Source: Phytohabitans maris
GTDB lineage: Bacteria > Actinomycetota > Actinomycetes > Mycobacteriales > Micromonosporaceae
DNA length: 64,000 nt
Assembly: GCF_031085175.1 (NCBI RefSeq)
Contig: NZ_JAVHUY010000020.1
Span: 97,282-161,281, forward strand
Direction of reading: 5' to 3'
The notes beneath the pieces were generated by a model. The model saw only the letters and a list, made by a program, of their open reading frames with translations, did not search any database and was not told the DNA's origin. Below, in pieces: positions 27,953 through 36,473 of the stretch. A program made the position numbers and the translations under genes. The first letter of the stretch is position 1; the number at the start of each line of letters is the position of its first letter.

Positions 27953-30527
27953 GCTGCGCATCCGCGGCAAGCTGGCCGTCCTGGTCATGGTGCCGCTGCT
28001 CCTGGTCGGCGTGCTCACCGTCCCGCTCGTCGTCAACCGGGCCGGCCTGGCCGGGCGGGCCGGTGACACCGCCCGCACCGTGCGGGTGGCCAGCGAGGTC
28101 GGTGGCCTCGTCGGTGACCTCCAGCAGGAGCGCATGCTCTCGGTCGGCTACCTGCTCGGCACCGTCGACGCCGCGGCCCTCACGCTCCAGACCACCGCGG
28201 TCGGCGACCGCACCGCCGACCTGCGCGCCTCGCTCGGCGACGACCTGCCGCCCCCGGTAGCGCAGGCCATCGACACGATCCGCGACCTGGAACAGGTGCG
28301 CACGGGCGTGCTCGGCAAGGCCATGCGCAGCGACCAGGTGATCGCCGCGTACGGGGCGGTGACCGCGCGCATCCTCGACTCGCTACGGCTGCTCGACAAC
28401 GTCGACGTGGCCACCGTCGAGGGGCGGCAGGTGGTGGCGCTCGACGCCGTCCTGCAGATGAACGACCTGATCAGCGCCGGCGCCGCGCTGATGGTGGTCA
28501 TGGTGGCCGAGCGCAGCCCCGCGGCGATGACCGGCTACACCGCCAACCTCGCCGCGTTGCAGGCCATCACCGCGCGCTTCAACGCGTACGCGACGGCGGA
28601 GCAGAGCGGCCTCTTCCAGCTCGTCCAGCAGGCGCTGAACGAGCGGGTCGGCGCCGACTTCCCGGTCACCGTGCAGACCAACCCGCTCCAGACGCTCTCC
28701 CGCTTCACCGTGCAACGGCTGTACCCGTCGCTGGAGTCGTTCATCGTCCTCGGGCGCTTCGTCGAACGCAAGATCGTCACCGACGTCACCGCCGAGGTCG
28801 ACCGGCAGCAGACGATCGTCCTCACCACCGCGTACGGCGTGATCACGCTCGCCCTGCTCGTGCTCGTCGGCGTCGTGCTGATGAGCGTGGTCGTGGCGCG
28901 CGCGGTGGCCCGGCCGCTGACCAGCCTCACCCACTCCGCCGAACGGGTGGCCACCGTCGCCGAGGCCGAGCTGCGGCGGGTCGCCGACGAGGACGCCGAC
29001 GACGAGGCCGAACCCATCCACCTGGAACCGGTCGACGTCCGCTCCGCCGACGAGATCGGCGACCTGGCCCGCGCGTTCGACCGGGTACAGACCACGGCAG
29101 CCCGGCTGGTCGAACGGCAGGTGAGCAGCCGGCGCAACGTGGCGCAGATGTTCGGGCACGTCGGCCGCCGCACCCAGAACCTGGTCGGCCGGCAGATCGC
29201 GCTCATCGACCGGCTGGAGCAGGAGGAGACCGACCCGCAGCGGCTGCAGCAGCTCTACCGGCTCGACCACGTCTCCAGCCGCCTGCGGCGAAACGCGGGG
29301 AGCCTCGTCGTGCTCTCCGGCTCGGCCGGCGCCTCCGGCGCGGAGGAGCACATCACGCCGCTGCCGCTCGCCGACGTCGTACGGCTCGCGCTCGGCGAGA
29401 TCGAGGAGTACACCCGGGTCGACGTGCAGGTGCCCGGCGGCATCGCGGTCTCGCCCGCGCTCACCGGCGACCTGGTGCTGCTGCTGGCCGAGGTGATGGA
29501 GAACGCGACGGTCTTCTCGCCGCCGCACACCCGGGTCACGGTCACCGCGATGGCGACCGGCCACGTGGTGCGGCTCCGCGTCGTCGACCACGGCCTCGGC
29601 CTCTCGCCCGAGCGGATCGACGAGGAAAACGCCCGCCTGGCCCGCCGCGAGCGCCTCGACCTGGCGCCGACCGAGGTGCTCGGCCTTTTCGTGGTCGGCC
29701 GGCTGGCCCGCAAGCACGGGCTCGCGGTCTCGCTCTCCGAGACGCCCGGCGGCGGCGTGACCGTCACCGTCGACATCGGACAGGACCACCTGGTACGCAG
29801 CGCGATCCCGGAGCCGGAGCCGGTACCCCCGCCACAGCCGCCGAAGCCGGCGCGCGGGCTCGCCTCGGTGCGCCAGCTGCACGCGGCACCGCCGGCCGGC
29901 CAGGAGGAGCCGGCCATCGTGGAACGGGCGGTGGCGCGCGCGATCGTGGCGACGGCGGACCAGGATTCGGCCTTCAACGTGCTCGCGCTCGACCGCGCGA
30001 CCCGCACGATCGGCAGCGGCCGGACCTGGAACGCCTTCGCGCCGCGGCCGGCCACACCGCCCGTACCCGTGATGGAGCCGGCACCAGCGGCACCGCCAGC
30101 CGCCGCGCCGCCGACCGCGCCCACCCACTCCGGCCTGCGGCAAAGGGTCCCGGGAGCGCAGCTCCCGGAGGGCACGGCGGCCGTGGCGGAACGGGCGCCG
30201 GCGCCGACCGGGGTCGATGCCGCGACCGCCCGCGCGCTGGTCGAGGAGTTCGAGGCGGGGGTACGCCGGGCCGAGTCCATCGTCGCCGACCGCGCGGTCG
30301 TCCACAGTGAAGTGCCGCCGGTGATCGCGCCACCCGCCCCGGGCCCGCGCGCCCCGCTCAGCCGCCGGGTGCCCGGCGCCACGCTGCCGGCGGACTTCCC
30401 GGTCCAGCCGCCGCCGCAGGTGCTGCCCGACCAGTGGTCACCCGATCCGGAGGCGGCCCGGGACTCGCTCGAGCAGTTCGAATCCGGCGTCGCGCGCGCC
30501 TTGCAGCAGGAAGGAACCCAGAAGTGA
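27939..30527 (+). CDS. Conservon sensor protein (CvnA-like): NIT domain, HAMP, HATPase
   Basis: 862 residues. TM1 about 13-32; an extracytoplasmic NIT (nitrate/nitrite sensing) helical domain to about 285 (GDLQQERMLSVGYL is its typical start); TM2 about 290-315; HAMP to about 395; a dimerisation region with LDHVSSRLRRN; a HATPase domain at about 470-620 (LLLLAEVMENATVFSPP as N box, VVDHGLGLSPE as G1). The last 240 residues are Pro/Ala-rich with repeated RxVPGAxLP blocks. In conservons this protein passes signals to the roadblock/GTPase module at the membrane. GTGA overlap with the next gene. Confidence 0.9.
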   Translation: MLLGRLRIRGKLAVLVMVPLLLVGVLTVPLVVNRAGLAGRAGDTARTVRVASEVGGLVGDLQQERMLSVGYLLGTVDAAALTLQTTAVGDRTADLRASLGDDLPPPVAQAIDTIRDLEQVRTGVLGKAMRSDQVIAAYGAVTARILDSLRLLDNVDVATVEGRQVVALDAVLQMNDLISAGAALMVVMVAERSPAAMTGYTANLAALQAITARFNAYATAEQSGLFQLVQQALNERVGADFPVTVQTNPLQTLSRFTVQRLYPSLESFIVLGRFVERKIVTDVTAEVDRQQTIVLTTAYGVITLALLVLVGVVLMSVVVARAVARPLTSLTHSAERVATVAEAELRRVADEDADDEAEPIHLEPVDVRSADEIGDLARAFDRVQTTAARLVERQVSSRRNVAQMFGHVGRRTQNLVGRQIALIDRLEQEETDPQRLQQLYRLDHVSSRLRRNAGSLVVLSGSAGASGAEEHITPLPLADVVRLALGEIEEYTRVDVQVPGGIAVSPALTGDLVLLLAEVMENATVFSPPHTRVTVTAMATGHVVRLRVVDHGLGLSPERIDEENARLARRERLDLAPTEVLGLFVVGRLARKHGLAVSLSETPGGGVTVTVDIGQDHLVRSAIPEPEPVPPPQPPKPARGLASVRQLHAAPPAGQEEPAIVERAVARAIVATADQDSAFNVLALDRATRTIGSGRTWNAFAPRPATPPVPVMEPAPAAPPAAAPPTAPTHSGLRQRVPGAQLPEGTAAVAERAPAPTGVDAATARALVEEFEAGVRRAESIVADRAVVHSEVPPVIAPPAPGPRAPLSRRVPGATLPADFPVQPPPQVLPDQWSPDPEAARDSLEQFESGVARALQQEGTQK

Positions 30528-30955
30528 ACAACTCACTCCAGTTGAGCCCCGAGGCGCAGACCTTCAACTGGCTCCTGGACTCGTTCACGTCGAGCACGGC
30601 CGGGGTGCGTGAGGCCATCGCGGTCTCCGCCGACGGCCTGCTGATGGCGATGTCCAACATCGCCGACCGCGCGAACGCCGAACGGCTCGCCGCCGTGGTC
30701 TCCGGGCTGACCAGCCTCGCCGGCGGCGCCGCCAACTGGTACGCCCTCGGCGGCCTCAACCGGGTCGTCATCGACATGACGGGCGGGTACCTGCTGGTCA
30801 CGGCCATCAGCGCGGGCTCGGTGCTGGGCGTCATCGCCGACCGGTCGGCCAGCCTCGGCACCATCGCGTACGAGATGACGCTCTTCGCCAGCCGTGCCGG
30901 CGGAGCGCTCACGCCCCGCCTCATCGCCGAGCTGAAGAACGCCGCCCAGTCGTGA
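30524..30955 (+). CDS. Roadblock/LC7 domain protein (CvnB-like)
   Basis: 143 residues from a GTG at 30524 that overlaps the kinase stop. Roadblock/LC7 fold: FNWLLDSFTSSTAGVREAIAVSADGLLMAMS, then AERLAAVVSGLTSLAGGAA and a central strand GYLLVTAISAGSVLGVI. These proteins are GTPase partners (MglB-like) and in the conservon regulate the GTPase two genes downstream. Another in-frame start at 30434 is inside the kinase gene and is not needed. Confidence 0.92.
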   Translation: MNNSLQLSPEAQTFNWLLDSFTSSTAGVREAIAVSADGLLMAMSNIADRANAERLAAVVSGLTSLAGGAANWYALGGLNRVVIDMTGGYLLVTAISAGSVLGVIADRSASLGTIAYEMTLFASRAGGALTPRLIAELKNAAQS

Positions 30956-31392
30956 CCCACGTCCCGCCCGAGGAGCCGGCGGGGCCCGCCCGCATCCGCC
31001 CGTTCCTGGGCGTCTCCGGGCTGGGCTCGACGCCGGCGGACGGCACTCCCGCCGGGCTGCGACCGTTCGTGCTCACCTCCGGCCGGGTTGACGGCGTCGA
31101 CCCGGACATCGGCCTGGAGACGCAGGTGACGGCCCGCTCGGACGGGCCGCTGCGGACCGGCGTACCGGTGTCGAGCCTCGCGCCGGAGCTGCGCACGATC
31201 ATGGCGCTCTGCGCGGAGCCCATCTCGGTCGCCGAGATCTCCGCCCGGGCCCGCCTGCACCTCGGCGTCACCCGCATCCTCGTCGGCGACCTGCGGGCCG
31301 CCGGCTACCTCGACGTCCACGCGCGGGAGGCCGCGCGTCCCGACCCCGACACCATCCTGCGAGTGATCCGTGGACTTCGTGCGATCTCCTGA
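30952..31392 (+). CDS. DUF742 protein (CvnC-like)
   Basis: 146 residues, GTG at 30952 overlapping the roadblock stop by four bases. The N-terminal Pro-rich part is variable. The C-terminal DUF742 core has IMALCAEPISVAEISARARLHLGVTRILVGDLRAAGYLDVH, a winged-helix-like layout. The position between roadblock and GTPase is the fixed third place in conservons. The molecular role is not established. Confidence 0.9.
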   Translation: MTHVPPEEPAGPARIRPFLGVSGLGSTPADGTPAGLRPFVLTSGRVDGVDPDIGLETQVTARSDGPLRTGVPVSSLAPELRTIMALCAEPISVAEISARARLHLGVTRILVGDLRAAGYLDVHAREAARPDPDTILRVIRGLRAIS

Positions 31393-31957
31393 GCAAGCAC
31401 CCCCCATCCCCGTCAAGATCGTGGTCGCCGGTGGCTTCGGCGTCGGCAAGACCACGACCGTCGGCGCGATCAGCGAGATCTCCCCGCTGACCACCGAGGC
31501 GGTCATGACCTCCGCCGGCGTCGGCGTGGACGACCCCGGCCAGGCCACCGGCAAGACGACCACCACGGTCGCGATGGACTTCGGCTGTGTGACCATCGAC
31601 CGCAGCCTGAAGCTCTATCTCTTCGGTACGCCCGGACAGTCCCGCTTCGGCTTTATGTGGGATGACCTGTCCCACGGAGCGCTCGGTGCGCTGGTCGTGG
31701 TTGACAGCAGCCGGTTAGATGACTGCTACCCTGCGGTGGACTACTTCGAGCGGGCGCGCCTACCATTCGTGGTCGCGGTCAACGCGTTCGACGGGAAGCT
31801 CGCCCACGACCTGGACGAGGTCCGCTGGGCCCTCGCGGTCGACGAGCGGATTCCCGTGGTCGCCTTCGACGCCCGAAACCGGATATCTGTGAGAGACGCA
31901 CTCCTAGTCCTATTAGACCGAGCGCTGGATGATGCGGTTAGCGGGCAGACCGCATAG
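31370..31957 (+). CDS. Conservon small GTPase (CvnD-like, MglA-related)
   Basis: 195 residues from a GTG at 31370, inside the end of the DUF742 gene (23-base overlap). P-loop GGFGVGKTTTVGAI at about 22-35, the switch region with TTTTVAMDFG, LFGTPGQSRF (DxxG replaced by TPGQ, normal for this group) and VAVNAFDG for guanine binding. It cycles GTP/GDP and is thought to pass the sensor signal to downstream targets at the membrane. Codon use becomes slightly less GC-rich near its end. Confidence 0.92.
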   Translation: MDFVRSPEQAPPIPVKIVVAGGFGVGKTTTVGAISEISPLTTEAVMTSAGVGVDDPGQATGKTTTTVAMDFGCVTIDRSLKLYLFGTPGQSRFGFMWDDLSHGALGALVVVDSSRLDDCYPAVDYFERARLPFVVAVNAFDGKLAHDLDEVRWALAVDERIPVVAFDARNRISVRDALLVLLDRALDDAVSGQTA

Positions 31958-31972
31958 GGAGGTGGTTCCAGG

Positions 31973-32671
31973 GTGCGTGGTGGACTGGACGACGCGCTGG
32001 AACGCCTGGCACGGATGGACCAGCTGCGCCGCCGGACCGAGGAGGCGTCCGGCGGCCTGCCCACGGCACACGGGCTGGCCGAGGCGATCGAGGCGGTCCG
32101 CCGGGTGGTCGAGCGCCATCCCGATCTCAACATCACGCTCTACGGCGAGCAGGGCGAGGGCAGCGCCGAAGTGCGGATCGGCTGGGAGGACGGCGTCGTA
32201 CGCGCCAAAATCGTCTCGGTCGAGGGCCCCGAGGGCGCCAGCTTCGGCCCGAGCGACGGACCGATGCCGGTGCTGCCGGCCGAAATCCCGCCGATGACCG
32301 ACCTGCCCCGGCCGCTGCCCGACGCGGCCCGCCCACGCGTCGAGGCCCGCCCGGCTCCCCGCCGCCCATCCCCGTCCCCGGTGCCCGAGGCGCCGCGCCT
32401 GGTCGACCCCGGCCACCTCGGTGGCCCGGGCCGGCCAGCCGACCCGGGCCACCTGGGTGAGCGGCGGCACCGCCACGCTGCCCCTACTCCCGCCCCCGCT
32501 CCCGATCCGGCTCATTCTTCGGCTTCGGGTGATCCCGCGGGTGGGCTCCCGTCCCGGTCCGCGCCGCGCGCCTGGAAGGCCGAGCACGAGGACAACCCCG
32601 GCGCCGCCGCCCGCCTGGCCGCGATGATCCGCGAAGACCCGTCGCTCCTGGCGAACCCCGAGGAGCGCTAG
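31973..32671 (+). CDS. Conservon-linked protein with Pro/Ala-rich middle, unknown function
   Basis: 232 residues from a GTG at 31973, 15 bases after the GTPase gene. Residues 1-95 form a small alpha/beta part (MRGGLDDALERLARMDQLRRR, ITLYGEQGEGSAEVRIGWEDG), the rest is Pro/Arg-rich and probably disordered until a short conserved-looking end (NPGAAARLAAMIREDPSLLA). I recognise no family. Being on the same transcript, it could be a target or adaptor of the conservon. Confidence 0.7.
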   Translation: MRGGLDDALERLARMDQLRRRTEEASGGLPTAHGLAEAIEAVRRVVERHPDLNITLYGEQGEGSAEVRIGWEDGVVRAKIVSVEGPEGASFGPSDGPMPVLPAEIPPMTDLPRPLPDAARPRVEARPAPRRPSPSPVPEAPRLVDPGHLGGPGRPADPGHLGERRHRHAAPTPAPAPDPAHSSASGDPAGGLPSRSAPRAWKAEHEDNPGAAARLAAMIREDPSLLANPEER

Positions 32672-32698
32672 TGCGGCGCCTTACCGGGGTGGCGGCCG

Positions 32699-33325
32699 TC
32701 AGACCTTCTCGATGACGGCTCGCCGGATGAGAAACTTGCCGGGCTCCCGCACCTGCTCGAACGCGGCGTTGTTGAGCAGTACGCAGCTCCCCGACGGCCC
32801 GGTCACCTCGACGGTGATCGACTTGTTGTTGTCGAGGTTGGTGACCTTCAGCCGCGTGCCGACCGGGAACTGGCTGCTCGACGCCGCCGGCGCACCCTCC
32901 TCGCCGGAGAGCGTGACGGTCGAGCCGGCACAGACGACCTCACCGTCACCACCAGCCGCCGGCGGGTCCGCGGGCGGGTCGGCCGGCTGCGCGGGCTGTG
33001 CCGGCTCGGCCGGCTGCGCGGGCGGCTGAGCCGGCGCGGCGGGATTGTCCGCCACGACGTCCGCGGTGCAGCCGGCGGTCGCGCGGCGCTGCTGGATGAG
33101 GTCGACGACCGCCTGGCGGTTGGCGATCCGGGCCGCCGAGAGATCGTCGGGGTTACGCTGCTGGTCGGCGATGAAGTTGAGGTTGTTGCGCAGCGCGTTG
33201 TCCAGACCCACGCAGGACTCACCCGCCTGCCCGAGCCCGGTGCCGACCGCGATGCCACCGCCCACCACGACGCCGGCACCGACCAGGATCGCGACCCGCC
33301 GCTTCCATCCGCTCCACCGCATCAT
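32699..33325 (-). CDS. Exported protein with Pro-rich spacer and RlpA/DPBB-like C-terminus
   Basis: 208 residues. A basic start and hydrophobic stretch (VAILVGAGVVVGGGIAVGTGL) form a signal anchor. The middle has a helical pair with cysteines (SCVGLDNALRNNLNF, RRATAGCTADV), then a run of AQP/AEP/ADPP repeats (about 95-125). The last 75 residues (GTRLKVTNLDNNKSITVEVTG, SCVLLNNAAFEQV) match the end of double-psi beta-barrel RlpA-like domains, which bind or cleave peptidoglycan glycans. The catalytic Asp region is not clear. It is convergent with the conservon, only 27 bp apart. Confidence 0.65.
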   Translation of the reverse strand: MMRWSGWKRRVAILVGAGVVVGGGIAVGTGLGQAGESCVGLDNALRNNLNFIADQQRNPDDLSAARIANRQAVVDLIQQRRATAGCTADVVADNPAAPAQPPAQPAEPAQPAQPADPPADPPAAGGDGEVVCAGSTVTLSGEEGAPAASSSQFPVGTRLKVTNLDNNKSITVEVTGPSGSCVLLNNAAFEQVREPGKFLIRRAVIEKV

Positions 33326-33443
33326 CGGGAAACAAACCTTTCTGTTGACTGTTGGCCCTTGGTACGGCCCGCCAGCGCCAAGAGTTCAACCCACTCCACG
33401 GGCGCCTGGACCGGCGAGGGGCGCCCCGCGCTCCCCACGGTCT

Positions 33444-33498
33444 GTGATCAAAGCTCCCCTCAAGTCGTTCTAGCGACTTGAGGGGAGCTTTTGATCAC
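33444..33498. repeat. Dispersed palindrome copy 2
   Basis: GTGATCAAAGCTCCCCTC (from 33444) pairs with the mirror arm ending at 33498 around the loop TTCTAG; 24 pairs with one extra T in the right arm. It lies 37 bp beyond the stop of the GlcNAc-kinase-like gene, so it can end the chitin island transcript. The rest of the 210-bp gap holds the promoter of the exported protein. Confidence 0.8.
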
Positions 33499-33535
33499 GG
33501 ACAACTACCCGGCTCCGGAAGGCCGGCCAGCGGCG

Positions 33536-34429
33536 TCAGGTGTACGCGGTGAGGTCGTGGGCGGCCAGCCGGGCAGCGCCCTCCTCGCCCGGGCCGGCCA
33601 CCAGCACCGGCGCGGCCGGCCAGGCCGCGGTGAGCCGGGCCCGCACCGCGGCACGCAGCGGCAGGCAGTGCCGGAGCACGCCGCCGGCCAGGACGATCGG
33701 GCGGCGGTCGCCCGGTTCGCGGATCTCGGCGAGCGTCTGGCAGAGGTGCGTCGCGGCGCCCGCCATGATGGAGAGCGCCACCGGGTCGCCGTCCGCGGCC
33801 GCCGCCGTTACGAGCGGGGTGAGCGCGGCCAGTTCGCGCGGCGGCCGGTCGTGCACGGCCGCGACGAAGGGGTCGCCTTCCCGGGCGCCCACCGCCGCCG
33901 TGACCAGCCGCGCCAGCGGGCCGGGTGGGTCGCCGCGGTAGAGGGCGCGGGCGACCGCGGTCGCGGCGCTGCGGCCGATCCAGAAGCCGGAGCCCAGGTC
34001 GCCGAGGAGCCAGCCGAGGCCGTCCGCGGTACACGCGATGGTGCCGGCCCGGATCTCGGCGGCCACCGCACCGGTGCCGGAGATGAGCACGCTCCCGGCC
34101 GGCTCGGTGGTGCCGGCGGCGAACGCGATCACCGCGTCGCCGACCACGCGCAGCGGGCAGCGTACCCCCAGGGTGTCGAACGCGGCCTGGAGCACGGCGG
34201 GCCGTGAGCCGCCGGCGGCGCCGGCGACCGCCGCCCCGATCCGCGCCACGTCCACGGTGGACAGTGCGGCGGTGAGGGCGGCGGTCAGGTTGGCCGCCGC
34301 TTCGGCGGCGGGGACGGTGACGGGGTTGGCGGCACCCGCGCGGCCGGAGCCGGCACGGGTGCCGCCGAGGGTGGTGACGACCGCACGGGTCGCGGTGCCA
34401 CCGATGTCGATACCGAGGACGAGGGTCAT
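33536..34429 (-). CDS. BadF/BadG/BcrA-type kinase, probable N-acetylglucosamine kinase
   Basis: 297 residues from an ATG at 34429. The ASKHA fold is seen as LVLGIDIGGTATRAVV (phosphate 1), SVLISGTGAVAAEIR (phosphate 2), GLGWLLGDLGSGFWIGR and the adenosine-binding LAGGVLRH. This is the NagK-type group that phosphorylates GlcNAc or related amino sugars with ATP. It is last in the island with the NgcEFG-type transporter and a chitin-directed secreted protein, eight bases after that gene, which supports GlcNAc as substrate. The upstream frame extension is a shadow. Confidence 0.8.
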   Translation of the reverse strand: MTLVLGIDIGGTATRAVVTTLGGTRAGSGRAGAANPVTVPAAEAAANLTAALTAALSTVDVARIGAAVAGAAGGSRPAVLQAAFDTLGVRCPLRVVGDAVIAFAAGTTEPAGSVLISGTGAVAAEIRAGTIACTADGLGWLLGDLGSGFWIGRSAATAVARALYRGDPPGPLARLVTAAVGAREGDPFVAAVHDRPPRELAALTPLVTAAAADGDPVALSIMAGAATHLCQTLAEIREPGDRRPIVLAGGVLRHCLPLRAAVRARLTAAWPAAPVLVAGPGEEGAARLAAHDLTAYT

Positions 34430-34436
34430 GCCTGGG

Positions 34437-35630
34437 TCAGCAGCGCCCGAGGTCTTCCCACTGCTGGGTCCAGCCGGGCTCGCTGCCCTGTGTCCACCAG
34501 CGGGCCCGCCACAGGTGCACACCGTCGCCGGAGGGCGGGCCGCCGGGCACGCCGTTGGCGCTCCGCTCGTGGCGCACCTGGTTGCCGCCCTGGTACACGG
34601 CGTTGATGTTCCACTGTGGAGCGGAGGTGCAGCCGACCCCGCCGGTCGGCGAAACGGTCGGTGAAACGGTGGGCGAGACGGAAGGCGACACCGACGGTGA
34701 GACGGAGGGCGTCGGGCAGGTGCCCCCGGTGCCGACCGTGTCCGTGTGCGTGGTGCCGGCCGAACGGAACGCGGCCACCCGCGCCGCCGCCTCGGCGGGC
34801 GTCAGCGCCTCGTTCACCGTGTGGTAGAGGTAGTCCACCTGCTGGCGGTAGGTGGCGGCGCCGCCCGAGTGGGCCGCGGTGTCGATGAACCAGAGGTTGA
34901 AGTTGATCGACATGGGCGTCTCGGGGTAGTAGATGCCGCTGTGGTCGGCGACGAGCGCACCATCCACGTAGTACTTCACGTGGCCGCCGGCGACGGTGAA
35001 CATCAGGTCGTGCCAGCCGTTGAAGCTCTGCCGCTGCTCGGTGTGCGTGTTCACCGCCTCCCACGGGTCGGGGCGGTACGTCTCCCACGTGGTCTGGTAG
35101 AAGATCGGACCCTGCTCGCCCCACCCACCGTTGGGCAGGTACTCGAAGTCGATCTCGCCGTAGTTGGGATCCATGGCCGCGTTCAGCGGGGTGATGGTGA
35201 AGAAGGTCTCCACCAGATGGTCGCCGTCGTTGCCGCTCACCGGCGCGTCGGCGAACTTGACCCGGGCCAGGTACGTGCCCTCGAAGAACTTGCGCTGGTG
35301 GAAGAACTCGGACTGGCTGGTGCCGCCGGCCGTGCCGTCGGTCACGGCCTGGAGCTGGAGCGACTTCGCCCCGTCGACGGTGGGGAAGGAGACGTTGGCG
35401 GCGGGCCAGGAGGCGCCGGGTACGCCCGGGCCGCCCGAGTTGGTGCGTACCGTCCAGCCCCGCTGACTGATCAGTGAGTCAGCCGGGCCGCTGTAGCTGA
35501 AGTCGTCGAAGAGCACCTGGCAAGGGGCAAGGGCGGCGGCGGGGGCGGCGCCACCACCCACCACGGCGGCGACGGTGCCGGTGGCGAGGGCCGCGGCTGT
35601 CGCGGCGAGACCGGCCGAGAGGCGTTTCAC
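34437..35630 (-). CDS. Secreted GH16-like glycoside hydrolase with C-terminal CBM5/12 chitin-binding module
   Basis: 397 residues. Signal peptide to about 33. The catalytic domain (about 37-270) has the GH16 active-site motif E159-I-D161-F-E163 in NYGEIDFEYLPNGG and lectin-like strands (FNGWHDLMFTV). A hinge of Ser/Pro/Val/Thr repeats (about 308-330) leads to a CBM5/12 module with WRARWWTQGSEPG near 378-390. Typical GH16 enzymes cut beta-1,3/1,4 glucans; the chitin-binding module and the amino-sugar neighbours suggest fungal cell walls as the target. It is co-directional with the transporter genes, 24 bp after ngcG. Confidence 0.8.
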   Translation of the reverse strand: MKRLSAGLAATAAALATGTVAAVVGGGAAPAAALAPCQVLFDDFSYSGPADSLISQRGWTVRTNSGGPGVPGASWPAANVSFPTVDGAKSLQLQAVTDGTAGGTSQSEFFHQRKFFEGTYLARVKFADAPVSGNDGDHLVETFFTITPLNAAMDPNYGEIDFEYLPNGGWGEQGPIFYQTTWETYRPDPWEAVNTHTEQRQSFNGWHDLMFTVAGGHVKYYVDGALVADHSGIYYPETPMSINFNLWFIDTAAHSGGAATYRQQVDYLYHTVNEALTPAEAAARVAAFRSAGTTHTDTVGTGGTCPTPSVSPSVSPSVSPTVSPTVSPTGGVGCTSAPQWNINAVYQGGNQVRHERSANGVPGGPPSGDGVHLWRARWWTQGSEPGWTQQWEDLGRC

Positions 35631-35654
35631 GGCGTGCTCCTTTCTCGATGGGAG

Positions 35655-36473
35655 TCACTTCACCGCGCCGGCGGTCAGGCCGTCGCGGATCTGGCGCTGG
35701 AACAGGATGTACGCGACCAGGACGGGCAGGATCGCGATGACGAGTCCCGCGAACAGGCCGCTCCAGTCGCTGCGATAGCCCTGGCTGACGGCCAGGAACG
35801 CGAGTCCCTGGGCCAGGACGTACCGGTCCGGATCCGGATTGAGCACGAGGGGCAGCAGGTACTGGTTCCACAGGCCGAGGAAGTTGAAGATGCCCACGCT
35901 GACCAGGCCTGGCCGGGCCATCGGCAGCATGATGCGGAAGAACACCGCCGCGTGCGAGCACCCGTCGAGGAACGCGGCCTCCGCGACGGCGGTCGGCAGG
36001 GTACGGAAGAAGGAATGGAGGAAGAAGACGGTGAACGGCAGGGCGTACGCGGTGTACACGAGGATCAGCCCGTGGTAGGTGCCGAGCATGCCCAGTTGGT
36101 CGACCACGAAGAAGAGCGGCACGAGCGCCAGGAAGACCGGGAAGAGCATCCCGGCGACCAGCGAGTAGTAGACGATCCGGTTGCCCGGAAAGGGATAGCG
36201 GGCCAGGCAGTACGCGACGAGCGCGCCGAAGAGCATGGTGAGGAAGAGCGCGCCGCCGACCACCACGACGGTGTTGAGCAGGTAGCGGCCGATCGACGCC
36301 TCGGCCCAGGCGCGGGCCCAGTTGTCGAAGCGGGGCGTTGCCGGCAGCGACCACGGGCTGTCGAAGATCTCCGCGTCGGTCTTGAGCGAGGAGACGACCG
36401 CCCACAGTAGAGGGAGGGTGACGAGCAGCGCCCAGACAAGCAGCACCACGTGTACGAGGCGACTGGTTTTCAT
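35655..36473 (-). CDS. ngcG: Sugar ABC transporter permease (NgcG/MalG type)
   Basis: 272 residues with six TM segments (first at about 8-28). The EAA loop is AEAAFLDGCSHAAVFFRIMLPMARPG, where the ATPase docks. MalG-like C-terminus (LFQRQIRDGLTAGAVK). It forms the channel with NgcF, whose stop overlaps its start by four bases. No ATPase gene is present in the island; a shared MsiK-type ATPase elsewhere is likely, as usual in actinomycetes. The symbol follows from the partner NgcE assignment. Confidence 0.8.
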   Translation of the reverse strand: MKTSRLVHVVLLVWALLVTLPLLWAVVSSLKTDAEIFDSPWSLPATPRFDNWARAWAEASIGRYLLNTVVVVGGALFLTMLFGALVAYCLARYPFPGNRIVYYSLVAGMLFPVFLALVPLFFVVDQLGMLGTYHGLILVYTAYALPFTVFFLHSFFRTLPTAVAEAAFLDGCSHAAVFFRIMLPMARPGLVSVGIFNFLGLWNQYLLPLVLNPDPDRYVLAQGLAFLAVSQGYRSDWSGLFAGLVIAILPVLVAYILFQRQIRDGLTAGAVK

